In this document: positions 1 to 5,273 of the stretch, in pieces
How positions within the stretch are numbered: the first letter of the stretch is position 1
Layout: each line of letters starts with the position of its first letter
NCBI GenBank assembly: GCA_023131935.1
Contig: JAGLYY010000181.1
Location: 1 to 5,273 of the forward strand
Direction: 5' to 3'
Length of the DNA: 5,273 nt
Source: Spirochaetales bacterium
GTDB lineage: Bacteria; Spirochaetota; Spirochaetia; JAGLYY01
Position numbers and translations under genes: made by a program
Notes under the pieces: generated by a model
Databases searched by the model: none
What the model saw: only the letters and a program-made list of their open reading frames with translations
What the model was told of the DNA's origin: nothing

Positions 1-26
1 CACCTGTTTTGCAGGTGGTCGTTCAC
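1..26. repeat. Intergenic palindromic repeat, cut by window edge
   Basis: CACCTG (1-6) pairs with CAGGTG (12-17) around a TTTTG loop, giving a perfect 6-bp hairpin. It continues into GTCGTTCAC (18-26). Bases 11-26 (GCAGGTGGTCGTTCAC) are the exact reverse complement of 4207-4222, so this is a repeated sequence and not a chance stem. The left arm probably extends beyond the window as the complement of GTCGTTC; this is an inference that the upstream sequence would settle. There is no T-tract after the stem, so it is not a classical terminator for an upstream gene. Confidence 0.7.
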
Positions 27-30
27 AAAT

Positions 31-36
31 AAGGAG
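31..36 (+). promoter_or_regulatory. Shine-Dalgarno of the TrpB2-type gene, long spacing
   Basis: AAGGAG is a near-perfect Shine-Dalgarno, but it sits 13 bases before the ATG at 50, longer than the usual 5-9. No in-frame ATG, GTG or TTG lies in between, and the protein N-terminus fits the TrpB2 family from the ATG, so the start is kept. The purine-rich spacer has no better site. No promoter for this gene is visible in the 49 bases available. Confidence 0.6.
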
Positions 37-49
37 TGAGAAAAAGAGC

Positions 50-1456
50 ATGACTACATTCAACCCACAAACAAAAGTTGTACTTCAAGAGCACGAGCTG
101 CCCCGACAATGGTACAACCTGGCTGTCGATTTGCCGACTCCGATGCGCCCTCCATTAGGTCCCGATGGGAATCCTGTTACGCCCGACATGTTTGAGCCAA
201 TCTTCCCAAAAGCACTGATTGAGCAGGAAGTGAGCACAAAGCGGTGGATTGACATTCCCGAGGGGGTCCTGAGCATTCTGGCAAAGTGGCGGCCGAGTCC
301 CCTTCACCGCGCGGTAGGGTTGGAAAAGTACCTGAAAACCCCGGCGAGGATTTACTATAAAAACGAAAGTATTTCTCCTCCCGGGAGCCATAAACCGAAT
401 ACCGCGGTAGCCCAGGCCTGGTATAACAAGCAGGAAGGGGTTAAACGGCTCATTACTGAGACCGGAGCCGGGCAGTGGGGGAGTGCCCTCGCATTTGCCT
501 CCGCCCAGATTGGCCTTGAGTGCAAGGTTTTCATGGTGAGAATCAGTTATGATCAAAAACCGTATCGAAAAATAATGATGCAGACGTGGGGGGCGGAGTG
601 TATCCCGAGTCCAAGTAACCAGACTCAGATAGGAAGAGATGTTCTCGCGAAAGACCCCGAGACCCCGGGAAGTCTAGGCATTGCGATCAGCGAGGCAGTA
701 GAGGCAGCGGTAAGTGATAAAACCGGACAAACTAAATACGCCCTTGGCAGTGTTCTAAACCATGTGCTGCTGCACCAGACCATTATCGGCCTGGAAGTTA
801 AGAAGCAGTTGGAGATTTTCGGGGAGAAAAAAGTAGATGCCGTTATCGGAGCTGTCGGAGGGGGCAGCAACTTTGCCGGACTCGCTTTCCCATTTATTTT
901 CGACAAGATTAACGGTGCGGAGATTGACATTATCCCCGTGGAACCCGCGTCATGCCCCACTTTGACCCGCGGTCCCTTTACTTACGATCTTGGAGACTTT
1001 TCGGGAATGACACCCCTGTTACCCATGTTCACGCTGGGGCATAATTTCATCCCTGCCCCGATTCATGCGGGGGGGTTACGGTACCATGGAATGGCTCCTC
1101 TGGTTTCTCAGGCTGTTGAGGATGGGCTCATGGCCCCCAAGGCCCTGCATCAGCTTGAAAGTTACGAGTCCGCGCTTATTTTTGCCCGCACTGAGGGGAT
1201 AATTGTCGCGCCTGAAACCAGTCACGCGGTTGCGGTGACAATACAAGAAGCGGTAAAAGCCCGTGAAGAGGGCAGGGAGAAGGTGATTGTCTTTAACTTG
1301 AGTGGTCATGGACTTGTGGATCTTAAAGGATATGAGTCTTATTTGGAGGGGAAGCTCTTCAATTATTCCCTGCCCCAGGAAGACCTTGATAAGAATATTG
1401 CTGCTATACAGGGTTTTCCTAAAATAGAAAAGGAAAAAGTGGAGATCAACTCTTAA
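50..1456 (+). CDS. trpB2: TrpB2-type tryptophan synthase beta-like protein (PLP-dependent)
   Basis: This 468-residue cytoplasmic fold-type II PLP enzyme is predicted to condense indole with L-serine to form tryptophan. What is seen: the N-terminal block with LPRQWYNLAVDLP (17-29) and IEQEVSTKRWIDIP (57-70) typical of the longer TrpB2/TrpB-related family; PGSHKPN (111-117) with K115 as the predicted Schiff-base lysine; ETGAGQWG (137-144) with E137 as the predicted catalytic acid; the phosphate loop GGGSNFAG (270-277); EGIIVAPETSHA (382-393); and the C-terminal SGHG (418-421). All key residues are intact and the length is normal for the family. From family knowledge, TrpB2 proteins lack the features for tight TrpA binding and are often thought to salvage free indole. 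No trpA or other trp gene is in the window, which agrees with a stand-alone role. The gene ends at a strong terminator, so it is the last gene of its transcript. A different beta-replacement substrate cannot be excluded. Confidence 0.95.
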   Translation: MTTFNPQTKVVLQEHELPRQWYNLAVDLPTPMRPPLGPDGNPVTPDMFEPIFPKALIEQEVSTKRWIDIPEGVLSILAKWRPSPLHRAVGLEKYLKTPARIYYKNESISPPGSHKPNTAVAQAWYNKQEGVKRLITETGAGQWGSALAFASAQIGLECKVFMVRISYDQKPYRKIMMQTWGAECIPSPSNQTQIGRDVLAKDPETPGSLGIAISEAVEAAVSDKTGQTKYALGSVLNHVLLHQTIIGLEVKKQLEIFGEKKVDAVIGAVGGGSNFAGLAFPFIFDKINGAEIDIIPVEPASCPTLTRGPFTYDLGDFSGMTPLLPMFTLGHNFIPAPIHAGGLRYHGMAPLVSQAVEDGLMAPKALHQLESYESALIFARTEGIIVAPETSHAVAVTIQEAVKAREEGREKVIVFNLSGHGLVDLKGYESYLEGKLFNYSLPQEDLDKNIAAIQGFPKIEKEKVEINS

Positions 1457-1460
1457 GAAG

Positions 1461-1502
1461 TGGCGTCTTTATCACATTGATTGTGATGAAGACGTCATTT
1501 TT
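1461..1502 (+). terminator. Rho-independent terminator of the TrpB2-type gene
   Basis: Bases 1461-1476 pair with 1482-1497 around a TTGAT loop. The 16-bp stem has only two deviations from Watson-Crick pairing, and both are G-U wobbles in the plus-strand RNA. It is followed directly by TTTTT (1498-1502). It begins 4 bases after the TAA stop at 1454-1456. Read from the minus strand, the hairpin is followed only by CTTCTT, so termination is expected to be better for the plus-strand transcript. The right arm and loop overlap the last codons of the convergent ABC-class ATPase gene. Confidence 0.9.
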
Positions 1503-3229
1503 AGATTCACATTAAAACCTCTCAGGCGATTAAAGGCAAAGGCTAACTCGATCCCCCTGAACAGGGCAAAATTACCGGAGATTTTATTGCTTAAGATATC
1601 AAGTCCATTCTCTTCAATATCATTCATTACGCGGATAATGATTTCTTTCAATGTCGTTTTTTTATCCATATACTTTCGGGCATATTCCAGGGCATATCCT
1701 ATGGCTTTTGTTTGGGATAGTTCGATAAGTTGTTCTACATCGGTAAGATCTATTTTGTCTTTCCCGAAGGTTAATCGGTGAACTTCTGATGTGTAGATAC
1801 CTTTTTTACCATATTCATTGCATGGATTAACACTTTCAGGCAGAGGAATCCGTTCTTTTATATGAAAGGGATAGCCTTCATCCTCTATTGTCCTTTTCGC
1901 GGGAGAGGTGCTTGAAATTTCATGGGCTTTCCGAGTGACGTCAATGGGCTCATACCTGATCATCTGGATTACCTGGTCCGACACATCAAAATAATCACCG
2001 GCTCCGCCTGATACCAGTATTGTGGATATGTTCTTTTCCAGGTAAAGCTGCTTTACTTTATCGATAAAAGTTGTAATCGGTTCATCATCTTTACGAACAA
2101 GCTGCTGCATTTTTTTATCGCGAATCATAAAATTTGTCGCGCAGGTATCTTCATCCATCAATAAGACCTCGGCACCAACTTCAATTGCTTCAATGATACT
2201 TGCCGCCTGAGAAGTACTTCCACTGGCATTCTCTGTAGAGAAAGCTTTCGTATCTTTCTGAAACGGAAGGTTTCTGATAAACGGAGAGATATCGGTCTTT
2301 CTGATATATCTTCCGCTATAAGATCTGACTTTTACCGTTCCAGGCAGGGACGCGCATTTCTCCCGGCCATCACCGGGAATATGATTATAGATACCTGATT
2401 CTATGGCATGTAAAAGAGTAGACTTACCATGATACCCCCCGCCGACAATCAGGGTAACTCCTTTGGGAATTCCCATTCCGGTAACAGGACCGGCATGTGG
2501 CAGTTTTATTTCCATTTTTAAACTTGCAGGTGTCAGAAAGGAAACAGCCGATTCTTTTTTCAAAGGTTTATCACTGAATCCGCTTTCTCTGGGCAGTATG
2601 GAATCGTCAGCGATGAAGGCTGCTATTTTTAATGAATCAAGTTTGTTTCGAAGATACTCCGCGTCTTCAGCTGTCTCAATGTGATGATAAAGAGCATTTA
2701 TATCGATATTATCTTTGAATAAAGATTGATTAACGATTTCCGGAAGTTCTTTTAAGAGCATCTCCTCCGCTACTGTTGCAATGATCTTTCTACCTGCCGC
2801 AGGTAAACCGAGAAAACATCGTATCTCAATAATATCGTTATCAATGATATCATCATCAATGACAACACAACTTCTTTCTAAAATCGATTGTCCAGGCTGA
2901 GTGATGGTAATTATTCCACTGTATCCTGTTCCACGTCTGCCTTTCGACACTTCCAGACAGGTATGGTAAAAGCGGCGTGCCAGAAAATCCCGGAACGCTA
3001 CCTCCTTGATTTTAGAATCAATCTTCAGGTTGATAACCTGCTCATCACTTCGCCTGACCCGGATACGATATATTCCGGTATGGGGAGGAGCATAGGGATC
3101 TTTAGGGATTTGGTCGATAATCAGTTTATATTTTGAAAAATCATATTCCCCAATAAGAGATTGATACGCTCCATAATCCTCACCATCTATTGATTCCAGT
3201 TTTCTTTTAAGGATGTCAGCATTTAGCAT
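1472..3229 (-). CDS. ABC-class ATPase, COG3044 / MRB1590-like family, function unknown
   Basis: This 585-residue soluble protein contains one ABC-type nucleotide-binding core and no membrane segment, so it is not a transporter subunit. What is seen: an N-terminal domain (about 1-240) with the family block GLPAAGRKI (141-149); Walker A GGGYHGKST (263-271, K269); ASGSTSQAA (335-343), placed like an ABC signature; Walker B EVLLMDED (354-361) followed by the highly conserved TCATNFMIRD (362-371); SGGAGDYFDVSD (407-418); and a C-terminal helical domain (about 480-575). These match the predicted ABC-class ATPases that include trypanosomal MRB1590, implicated in mitochondrial RNA editing; the bacterial role is not established. 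I chose the ATG at 3229, which has GAGG five bases upstream, over a TTG six codons earlier (3247). Sampled lines of the gene are about 33-40% GC against about 45-65% in the flanking genes, which hints at separate ancestry. The stop and final eight codons lie inside the neighbour's terminator. All catalytic motifs look intact. Confidence 0.93.
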   Translation of the reverse strand: MLNADILKRKLESIDGEDYGAYQSLIGEYDFSKYKLIIDQIPKDPYAPPHTGIYRIRVRRSDEQVINLKIDSKIKEVAFRDFLARRFYHTCLEVSKGRRGTGYSGIITITQPGQSILERSCVVIDDDIIDNDIIEIRCFLGLPAAGRKIIATVAEEMLLKELPEIVNQSLFKDNIDINALYHHIETAEDAEYLRNKLDSLKIAAFIADDSILPRESGFSDKPLKKESAVSFLTPASLKMEIKLPHAGPVTGMGIPKGVTLIVGGGYHGKSTLLHAIESGIYNHIPGDGREKCASLPGTVKVRSYSGRYIRKTDISPFIRNLPFQKDTKAFSTENASGSTSQAASIIEAIEVGAEVLLMDEDTCATNFMIRDKKMQQLVRKDDEPITTFIDKVKQLYLEKNISTILVSGGAGDYFDVSDQVIQMIRYEPIDVTRKAHEISSTSPAKRTIEDEGYPFHIKERIPLPESVNPCNEYGKKGIYTSEVHRLTFGKDKIDLTDVEQLIELSQTKAIGYALEYARKYMDKKTTLKEIIIRVMNDIEENGLDILSNKISGNFALFRGIELAFAFNRLRGFNVNLKMTSSSQSM

Positions 3230-3234
3230 ATGAA

Positions 3235-3238
3235 CCTC
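3235..3238 (-). promoter_or_regulatory. Shine-Dalgarno that sets the ABC-class ATPase start
   Basis: On the minus strand GAGG (3238 to 3235) lies five bases before the ATG at 3229-3227. The longer reading from TTG at 3247 would place this site inside the coding region and has no comparable purine-rich site before it. This supports a 585-residue product over a 591-residue one. I could not pick a convincing promoter for this gene in the 160-base gap. Confidence 0.65.
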
Positions 3239-3327
3239 ATGTATCAATGATATATCCTGATAGCAGAGGTGTCCATTAGTGTGTGAAGCTCGATCTCATC
3301 AATGCATGAATAAAACTGAAGGCAGCC

Positions 3328-3356
3328 TTTTCATAGAGATTGGGAGGTGATACAAT
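3328..3356 (+). promoter_or_regulatory. Predicted sigma70-like promoter for the DUF368 gene
   Basis: TTTTCA (3328-3333, four of six matches to TTGACA) and TACAAT (3351-3356, five of six matches to TATAAT) are separated by exactly 17 bases. Transcription would start near 3362-3364, about 27 bases before the ATG of the DUF368 gene. This is a pattern match only and has no experimental support. Confidence 0.45.
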
Positions 3357-3359
3357 TCA

Positions 3360-3375
3360 GTCTATCTGCATAGAC
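3360..3375. promoter_or_regulatory. Small dyad at the predicted transcription start
   Basis: GTCTAT (3360-3365) and ATAGAC (3370-3375) form a perfect 6-bp inverted repeat around CTGC. It lies directly downstream of the predicted -10 box and ends five bases before the GGAG Shine-Dalgarno (3381-3384). It could be an operator or a short leader hairpin. A 6-bp dyad can also occur by chance. Confidence 0.3.
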
Positions 3376-3389
3376 AACATGGAGCATAC

Positions 3390-4226
3390 ATGAAAAAAGA
3401 ATTCCACACGCCGATCGTCAACCTGTTGAAAGGCAGCCTCATCGGCATTGCGAATATCATACCCGGAGTAAGCGGCGGGACCATTGCCGTTGTTACCGGG
3501 ATTTACGACCGTTTGATAGAAGCAGTTGGAGGGTTCTTTAGAGAGGGGGGAGGCTGGAAGAAAAACCTCCTGTTCCTCTTTCCCATTATTTTGGGGGCTG
3601 GACTTGGAATCATCCTCTTCGCCCGGGTCATCGAATATCTTTTATCCCATTATCCTGAGCAGACGGCCTTTCTCTTTATCGGTTTGATTCTGGGCAGTTT
3701 ACCCTTTCTTGTTCGAAAGGCGACAGACGCTCCCTTTAAGCCAACATTTCTCATCCCCCTGGTTATTACCCTTTCTCTCATTATCATAATGGCCTTTTTC
3801 CATCAGTCCGAACCCTTTGAGATGGAGTTTGAACTGACCTTCAAGTCCGGGGTGATAATCTTTTTCGCCGGTGTTATCAGTGCCGCCGCGATGATTATTC
3901 CGGGGATCAGTGGTTCTTTTATGCTGCTTTTATTCGGCATGTATCCCCTTTTCATCTACGCGGTGAAGGAGTTCGACATACCCCTCCTCACGATCATGGC
4001 CGCGGGGGCCCTGGTCGGGATACTCCTCGTTTCAAAAGTAATCAATTTTCTACTCCACCGGTTTCATGGATACACCTATTACGGAATCATTGGTCTTGTT
4101 CTAGGATCTGTGGTAAGCATATATCCCGGTTTTACGGTAAGTGTAAAAGGGGGCGTAAGCATCCTTGCTTTGGCAGCAGGTGCGGGGCTGGCATCACTCT
4201 TCGGGAGTGAACGACCACCTGCATAG
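3390..4226 (+). CDS. popT: DUF368 / PopT-family membrane protein, predicted undecaprenyl-phosphate translocase
   Basis: This 278-residue polytopic inner-membrane protein belongs to the DUF368 family. Family members (PopT) were recently implicated in returning undecaprenyl phosphate, the lipid carrier for peptidoglycan and other envelope polymers, across the cytoplasmic membrane. What is seen: an internal duplication with NIIPGVSGG-TIAVVTGIYD (22-40) near the N-terminus and MIIPGISGS-FMLLLFGMYP (168-186) in the second half, the family hallmark; and hydrophobic segments at about 59-79, 91-107, 119-137, 153-175, 199-220, 231-247 and 255-271. The start is supported by GGAG (3381-3384) five bases upstream and by MKKEF before the first conserved block. 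The final codons (E274 to A278) are encoded by a copy of an intergenic repeat, so the tail GSERPPA is probably not ancestral. The GDPD gene follows in the same direction after 109 bases. The family call is very secure; the transport role is transferred from homologues. Confidence 0.92.
   Translation: MKKEFHTPIVNLLKGSLIGIANIIPGVSGGTIAVVTGIYDRLIEAVGGFFREGGGWKKNLLFLFPIILGAGLGIILFARVIEYLLSHYPEQTAFLFIGLILGSLPFLVRKATDAPFKPTFLIPLVITLSLIIIMAFFHQSEPFEMEFELTFKSGVIIFFAGVISAAAMIIPGISGSFMLLLFGMYPLFIYAVKEFDIPLLTIMAAGALVGILLVSKVINFLLHRFHGYTYYGIIGLVLGSVVSIYPGFTVSVKGGVSILALAAGAGLASLFGSERPPA
4207..4222. repeat. Second, inverted copy of the 16-base repeat, inside the DUF368 3' end
   Basis: GTGAACGACCACCTGC is the exact reverse complement of bases 11-26. 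Identity stops at both ends of the 16 bases. Only one palindrome arm is present here; the partner arm expected after the loop is missing and is replaced by the tandem hairpin units that start at 4228. The copy encodes most of the last six residues of the DUF368 protein, and the TAG stop at 4224-4226 lies just past it. Confidence 0.75.
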
Positions 4227-4227
4227 C

Positions 4228-4292
4228 TATAAGAGATATTTTCGCAAGAGCGAAAAATCCTATAAGAGATATTTTCACTTCGTGAAAAATCC
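4228..4292. repeat. Two tandem hairpin repeat units between the DUF368 and GDPD genes
   Basis: Unit 1 (4228-4260, 33 bases) and unit 2 (4261-4292, 32 bases) both begin TATAAGAGATATTTTC and end GAAAAATCC. Each folds into a 7-bp stem. In unit 1, TTTTCGC (4239-4245) pairs with GCGAAAA (4250-4256) around AAGA. In unit 2, TTTTCAC (4272-4278) pairs with GTGAAAA (4282-4288) around TTC. One G-C pair in unit 1 is an A-T pair in unit 2, so pairing is kept while sequence differs; the loops differ freely. This suggests the stem matters, as a spreading palindromic element or an RNA structure. No good T-tract follows, so it is not a clear terminator. Confidence 0.8.
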
Positions 4293-4300
4293 TTGGTCGC

Positions 4301-4326
4301 TTCCTTTTGTAGTGAAAAAAAAGGGG
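4301..4326 (+). promoter_or_regulatory. GDPD Shine-Dalgarno (4321-4326) with a possible masking hairpin
   Basis: AAGGGG (4321-4326) lies nine bases before the ATG at 4336 and is the best ribosome binding site for the GDPD gene. TTCCTTTT (4301-4308) can pair with AAAAGGGG (4319-4326), six Watson-Crick and two G-U pairs around a 10-base loop, which would cover the site. The ribosome site is reasonably supported; the masking role is inference, and A/T-rich pairing of this kind is weak. Confidence 0.4.
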
Positions 4327-4335
4327 ATAAGCCGA

Positions 4336-5220
4336 ATGGGAAAGAGATCTAAAGGTATTTTTATCGGGGTCCTCATAACCCTTGCAACGGCGGCAGCAAT
4401 TTTCAGCATTGCCACAAAGGTCAAAGAACATCCATTTTTCCGGAATACACGGTTTGATGTGATTGCCCATGCCGGAGCCAAGGGGTTAAGACCTGAAAAT
4501 ACCATGGAAGCTTTCCGAAACGCGGTGAATCTCGGGGTAGATCTCCTTGAAATGGACATTCACCTGACAAAAGATGGCCATGTTGTGGTTATTCATGATG
4601 TAACCGTGGATCGTACAACCAACGGTACCGGCCAGGTGAAGGAGCTGACCTTAGCAGAGATACAATCTCTTGATGCGGGATATTCCTGGGCGTCCGAAGG
4701 TTTCTCCGACGTTTTTCCCTATCGGAACAGGGGGATCCAGGTTCCCACCCTCCCGGAGGTCTTTCAGGCTTTCCCGGAAGTTCGCATGAATGTCGAAATG
4801 AAGCAGGCTGATATCGCCATAGTTGAAAAGCTTGGAAGTCTCATTGATGAGTTCGATCGCTGGGACACAACCTTGATAGCCTCCTTTGATTCTGACCTGA
4901 TGGAGGAATTCAGAAAGAAATACCCCCGGGCAGCGACCTCAGGAGGCCGGTCTGAGATTAAGACTTTTTATATCCTCGCGAGACTCTATCTCGCTTTCCT
5001 TTTTCCCAGTCCCGCCGAAGCTTTTCAGGTACCTGAATGGGATGGGGATGTACATGTGATAACCTCCGGATTTGTATGGGAAGCCCACAGGCGTAACATC
5101 CGGATCCATGTATGGACAGTAAACGACAAGGAACGGATGCTTGAGCTGATCCTGAAGGGGGTTGACGGCATCATTACCGACAGACCCGACCTCCTTTTTG
5201 AGGTCTTAGAATCTAAATAA
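4336..5220 (+). CDS. Membrane-anchored glycerophosphodiester phosphodiesterase (GDPD family)
   Basis: This 294-residue GDPD-family TIM-barrel enzyme is predicted to hydrolyse glycerophosphodiesters to sn-glycerol 3-phosphate and an alcohol. What is seen: a basic start MGKRSK and one hydrophobic segment (about 7-28) without a lipobox cysteine, so an uncleaved anchor or signal peptide that places the catalytic domain outside the cytoplasm; AHAG (44-47) then PENT (53-56), ELEMD-type metal ligands E72 and D74, IHD (87-89), RTTNGTG (93-99), NVEMK with E154, HVWTVND (258-264) and GVDGIITDRPDLL (275-287). The canonical HRG is HAG here, so the arginine is missing while H45, E54, E72, D74, H88 and E154 remain. 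The ATG at 4336 is preferred because AAGGGG precedes it and the protein then begins with a normal anchor; the open frame extends to 4165, but that part overlaps the DUF368 gene and translates the hairpin repeats. It probably shares a transcript with the DUF368 gene. The substrate is not known. Confidence 0.9.
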   Translation: MGKRSKGIFIGVLITLATAAAIFSIATKVKEHPFFRNTRFDVIAHAGAKGLRPENTMEAFRNAVNLGVDLLEMDIHLTKDGHVVVIHDVTVDRTTNGTGQVKELTLAEIQSLDAGYSWASEGFSDVFPYRNRGIQVPTLPEVFQAFPEVRMNVEMKQADIAIVEKLGSLIDEFDRWDTTLIASFDSDLMEEFRKKYPRAATSGGRSEIKTFYILARLYLAFLFPSPAEAFQVPEWDGDVHVITSGFVWEAHRRNIRIHVWTVNDKERMLELILKGVDGIITDRPDLLFEVLESK

Positions 5221-5246
5221 CTACCCGCTCACAATCTTCCACTAAC

Positions 5247-5273
5247 AGCCTACAGCCTAATAGCCTACAGCCT
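5247..5273. repeat. Short AGCCTA-type tandem repeats, running out of the window
   Basis: AGCCT occurs four times in 27 bases: AGCCTAC (5247-5253), AGCCTAA (5254-5260), AGCCTAC (5262-5268) and AGCCT (5269-5273, cut by the edge). Most copies are seven bases apart, with one extra T at 5261. This is a degenerate heptamer array in the 3' intergenic space of the GDPD gene. Its full length lies outside the window. Confidence 0.7.

Noticed and set aside
155..1309. Minus-strand open frames opposite the TrpB2-type gene
   Set aside because: They lie wholly inside a clearly conserved gene, have no recognisable motifs, and are expected shadows of its codon pattern.
2832..2863. Low-complexity ATCAATGA-type repeats within the ABC-class ATPase gene
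   Set aside because: They encode an acidic and isoleucine-rich stretch (about residues 122-136) just before a conserved family block, in frame and without disruption, so AT-rich codon use explains them.
3230..3247. A TTG start at 3247 for the ABC-class ATPase
   Set aside because: The ATG at 3229 has GAGG five bases upstream and gives the expected family N-terminus; the TTG has no comparable site.
4165..4335. A 57-residue N-terminal extension of the GDPD gene, reading through the hairpin repeats
   Set aside because: It overlaps the DUF368 3' end, translates repeat DNA into a repetitive KRYF-type sequence, hides the natural membrane anchor, and has no better ribosome site than the ATG at 4336. 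An in-frame GTG at 4312 also lacks a Shine-Dalgarno.
4227..4335. CRISPR array between the DUF368 and GDPD genes
   Set aside because: There are only two units, directly adjacent without unique spacers, and each is a self-contained hairpin.
5188..5205. GACCTC-CTTTTT-GAGGTC hairpin near the GDPD stop as a terminator
   Set aside because: It is a perfect 6-bp stem, but it lies inside the coding region and is not followed by a T-tract, so termination is not supported.

Overview
The window reads as a stretch of ordinary bacterial chromosome, gram-negative in style. It carries four genes spaced by short intergenic gaps that are rich in small palindromic and tandem repeats. The organism cannot be fixed from sequence alone. 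The TrpB2-type enzyme, the roughly 50% GC flanks, and the hairpin and AGCCTA-type intergenic repeats remind me of anaerobic Desulfobacterota (former Deltaproteobacteria). That is an impression, not a demonstration.

Layout. Bases 1-49 hold a repeat hairpin cut by the window edge and a Shine-Dalgarno. Bases 50-1456 (+) encode a TrpB2-type, PLP-dependent tryptophan synthase beta-like protein with no trpA next to it. A strong intrinsic terminator at 1461-1502 ends this gene and overlaps the last codons of the convergent gene. Bases 1472-3229 (-) encode an unusual ABC-class ATPase (COG3044 / MRB1590-like) of unknown bacterial function; its base composition is visibly AT-richer than its neighbours. 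A 160-base divergent intergenic region (3230-3389) carries a plausible sigma70-like promoter and a small dyad. Bases 3390-4226 (+) encode a DUF368/PopT polytopic membrane protein, a family recently linked to undecaprenyl-phosphate translocation. The gap at 4227-4335 holds two tandem hairpin repeats with a compensatory base-pair change and a possible hairpin over the next gene's Shine-Dalgarno. Bases 4336-5220 (+) encode a membrane-anchored glycerophosphodiester phosphodiesterase with an altered HRG motif (HAG). The last 27 bases are short AGCCTA-type repeats.

How the genes relate. The DUF368 and GDPD genes are co-directional and may be co-transcribed; both touch lipid or envelope metabolism (lipid-carrier recycling and glycerophosphodiester breakdown). 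The TrpB2 and ABC-ATPase genes are each separately oriented, and I see no functional link to the others. I found no CRISPR array, tRNA, rRNA, integrase or transposase. The most notable structural signal is a perfect 16-base inverted match between bases 11-26 and 4207-4222. The second copy supplies the last codons of the DUF368 gene. I do not see a convincing new defence or biosynthetic system; the best candidate for unknown biology is the ABC-class ATPase.
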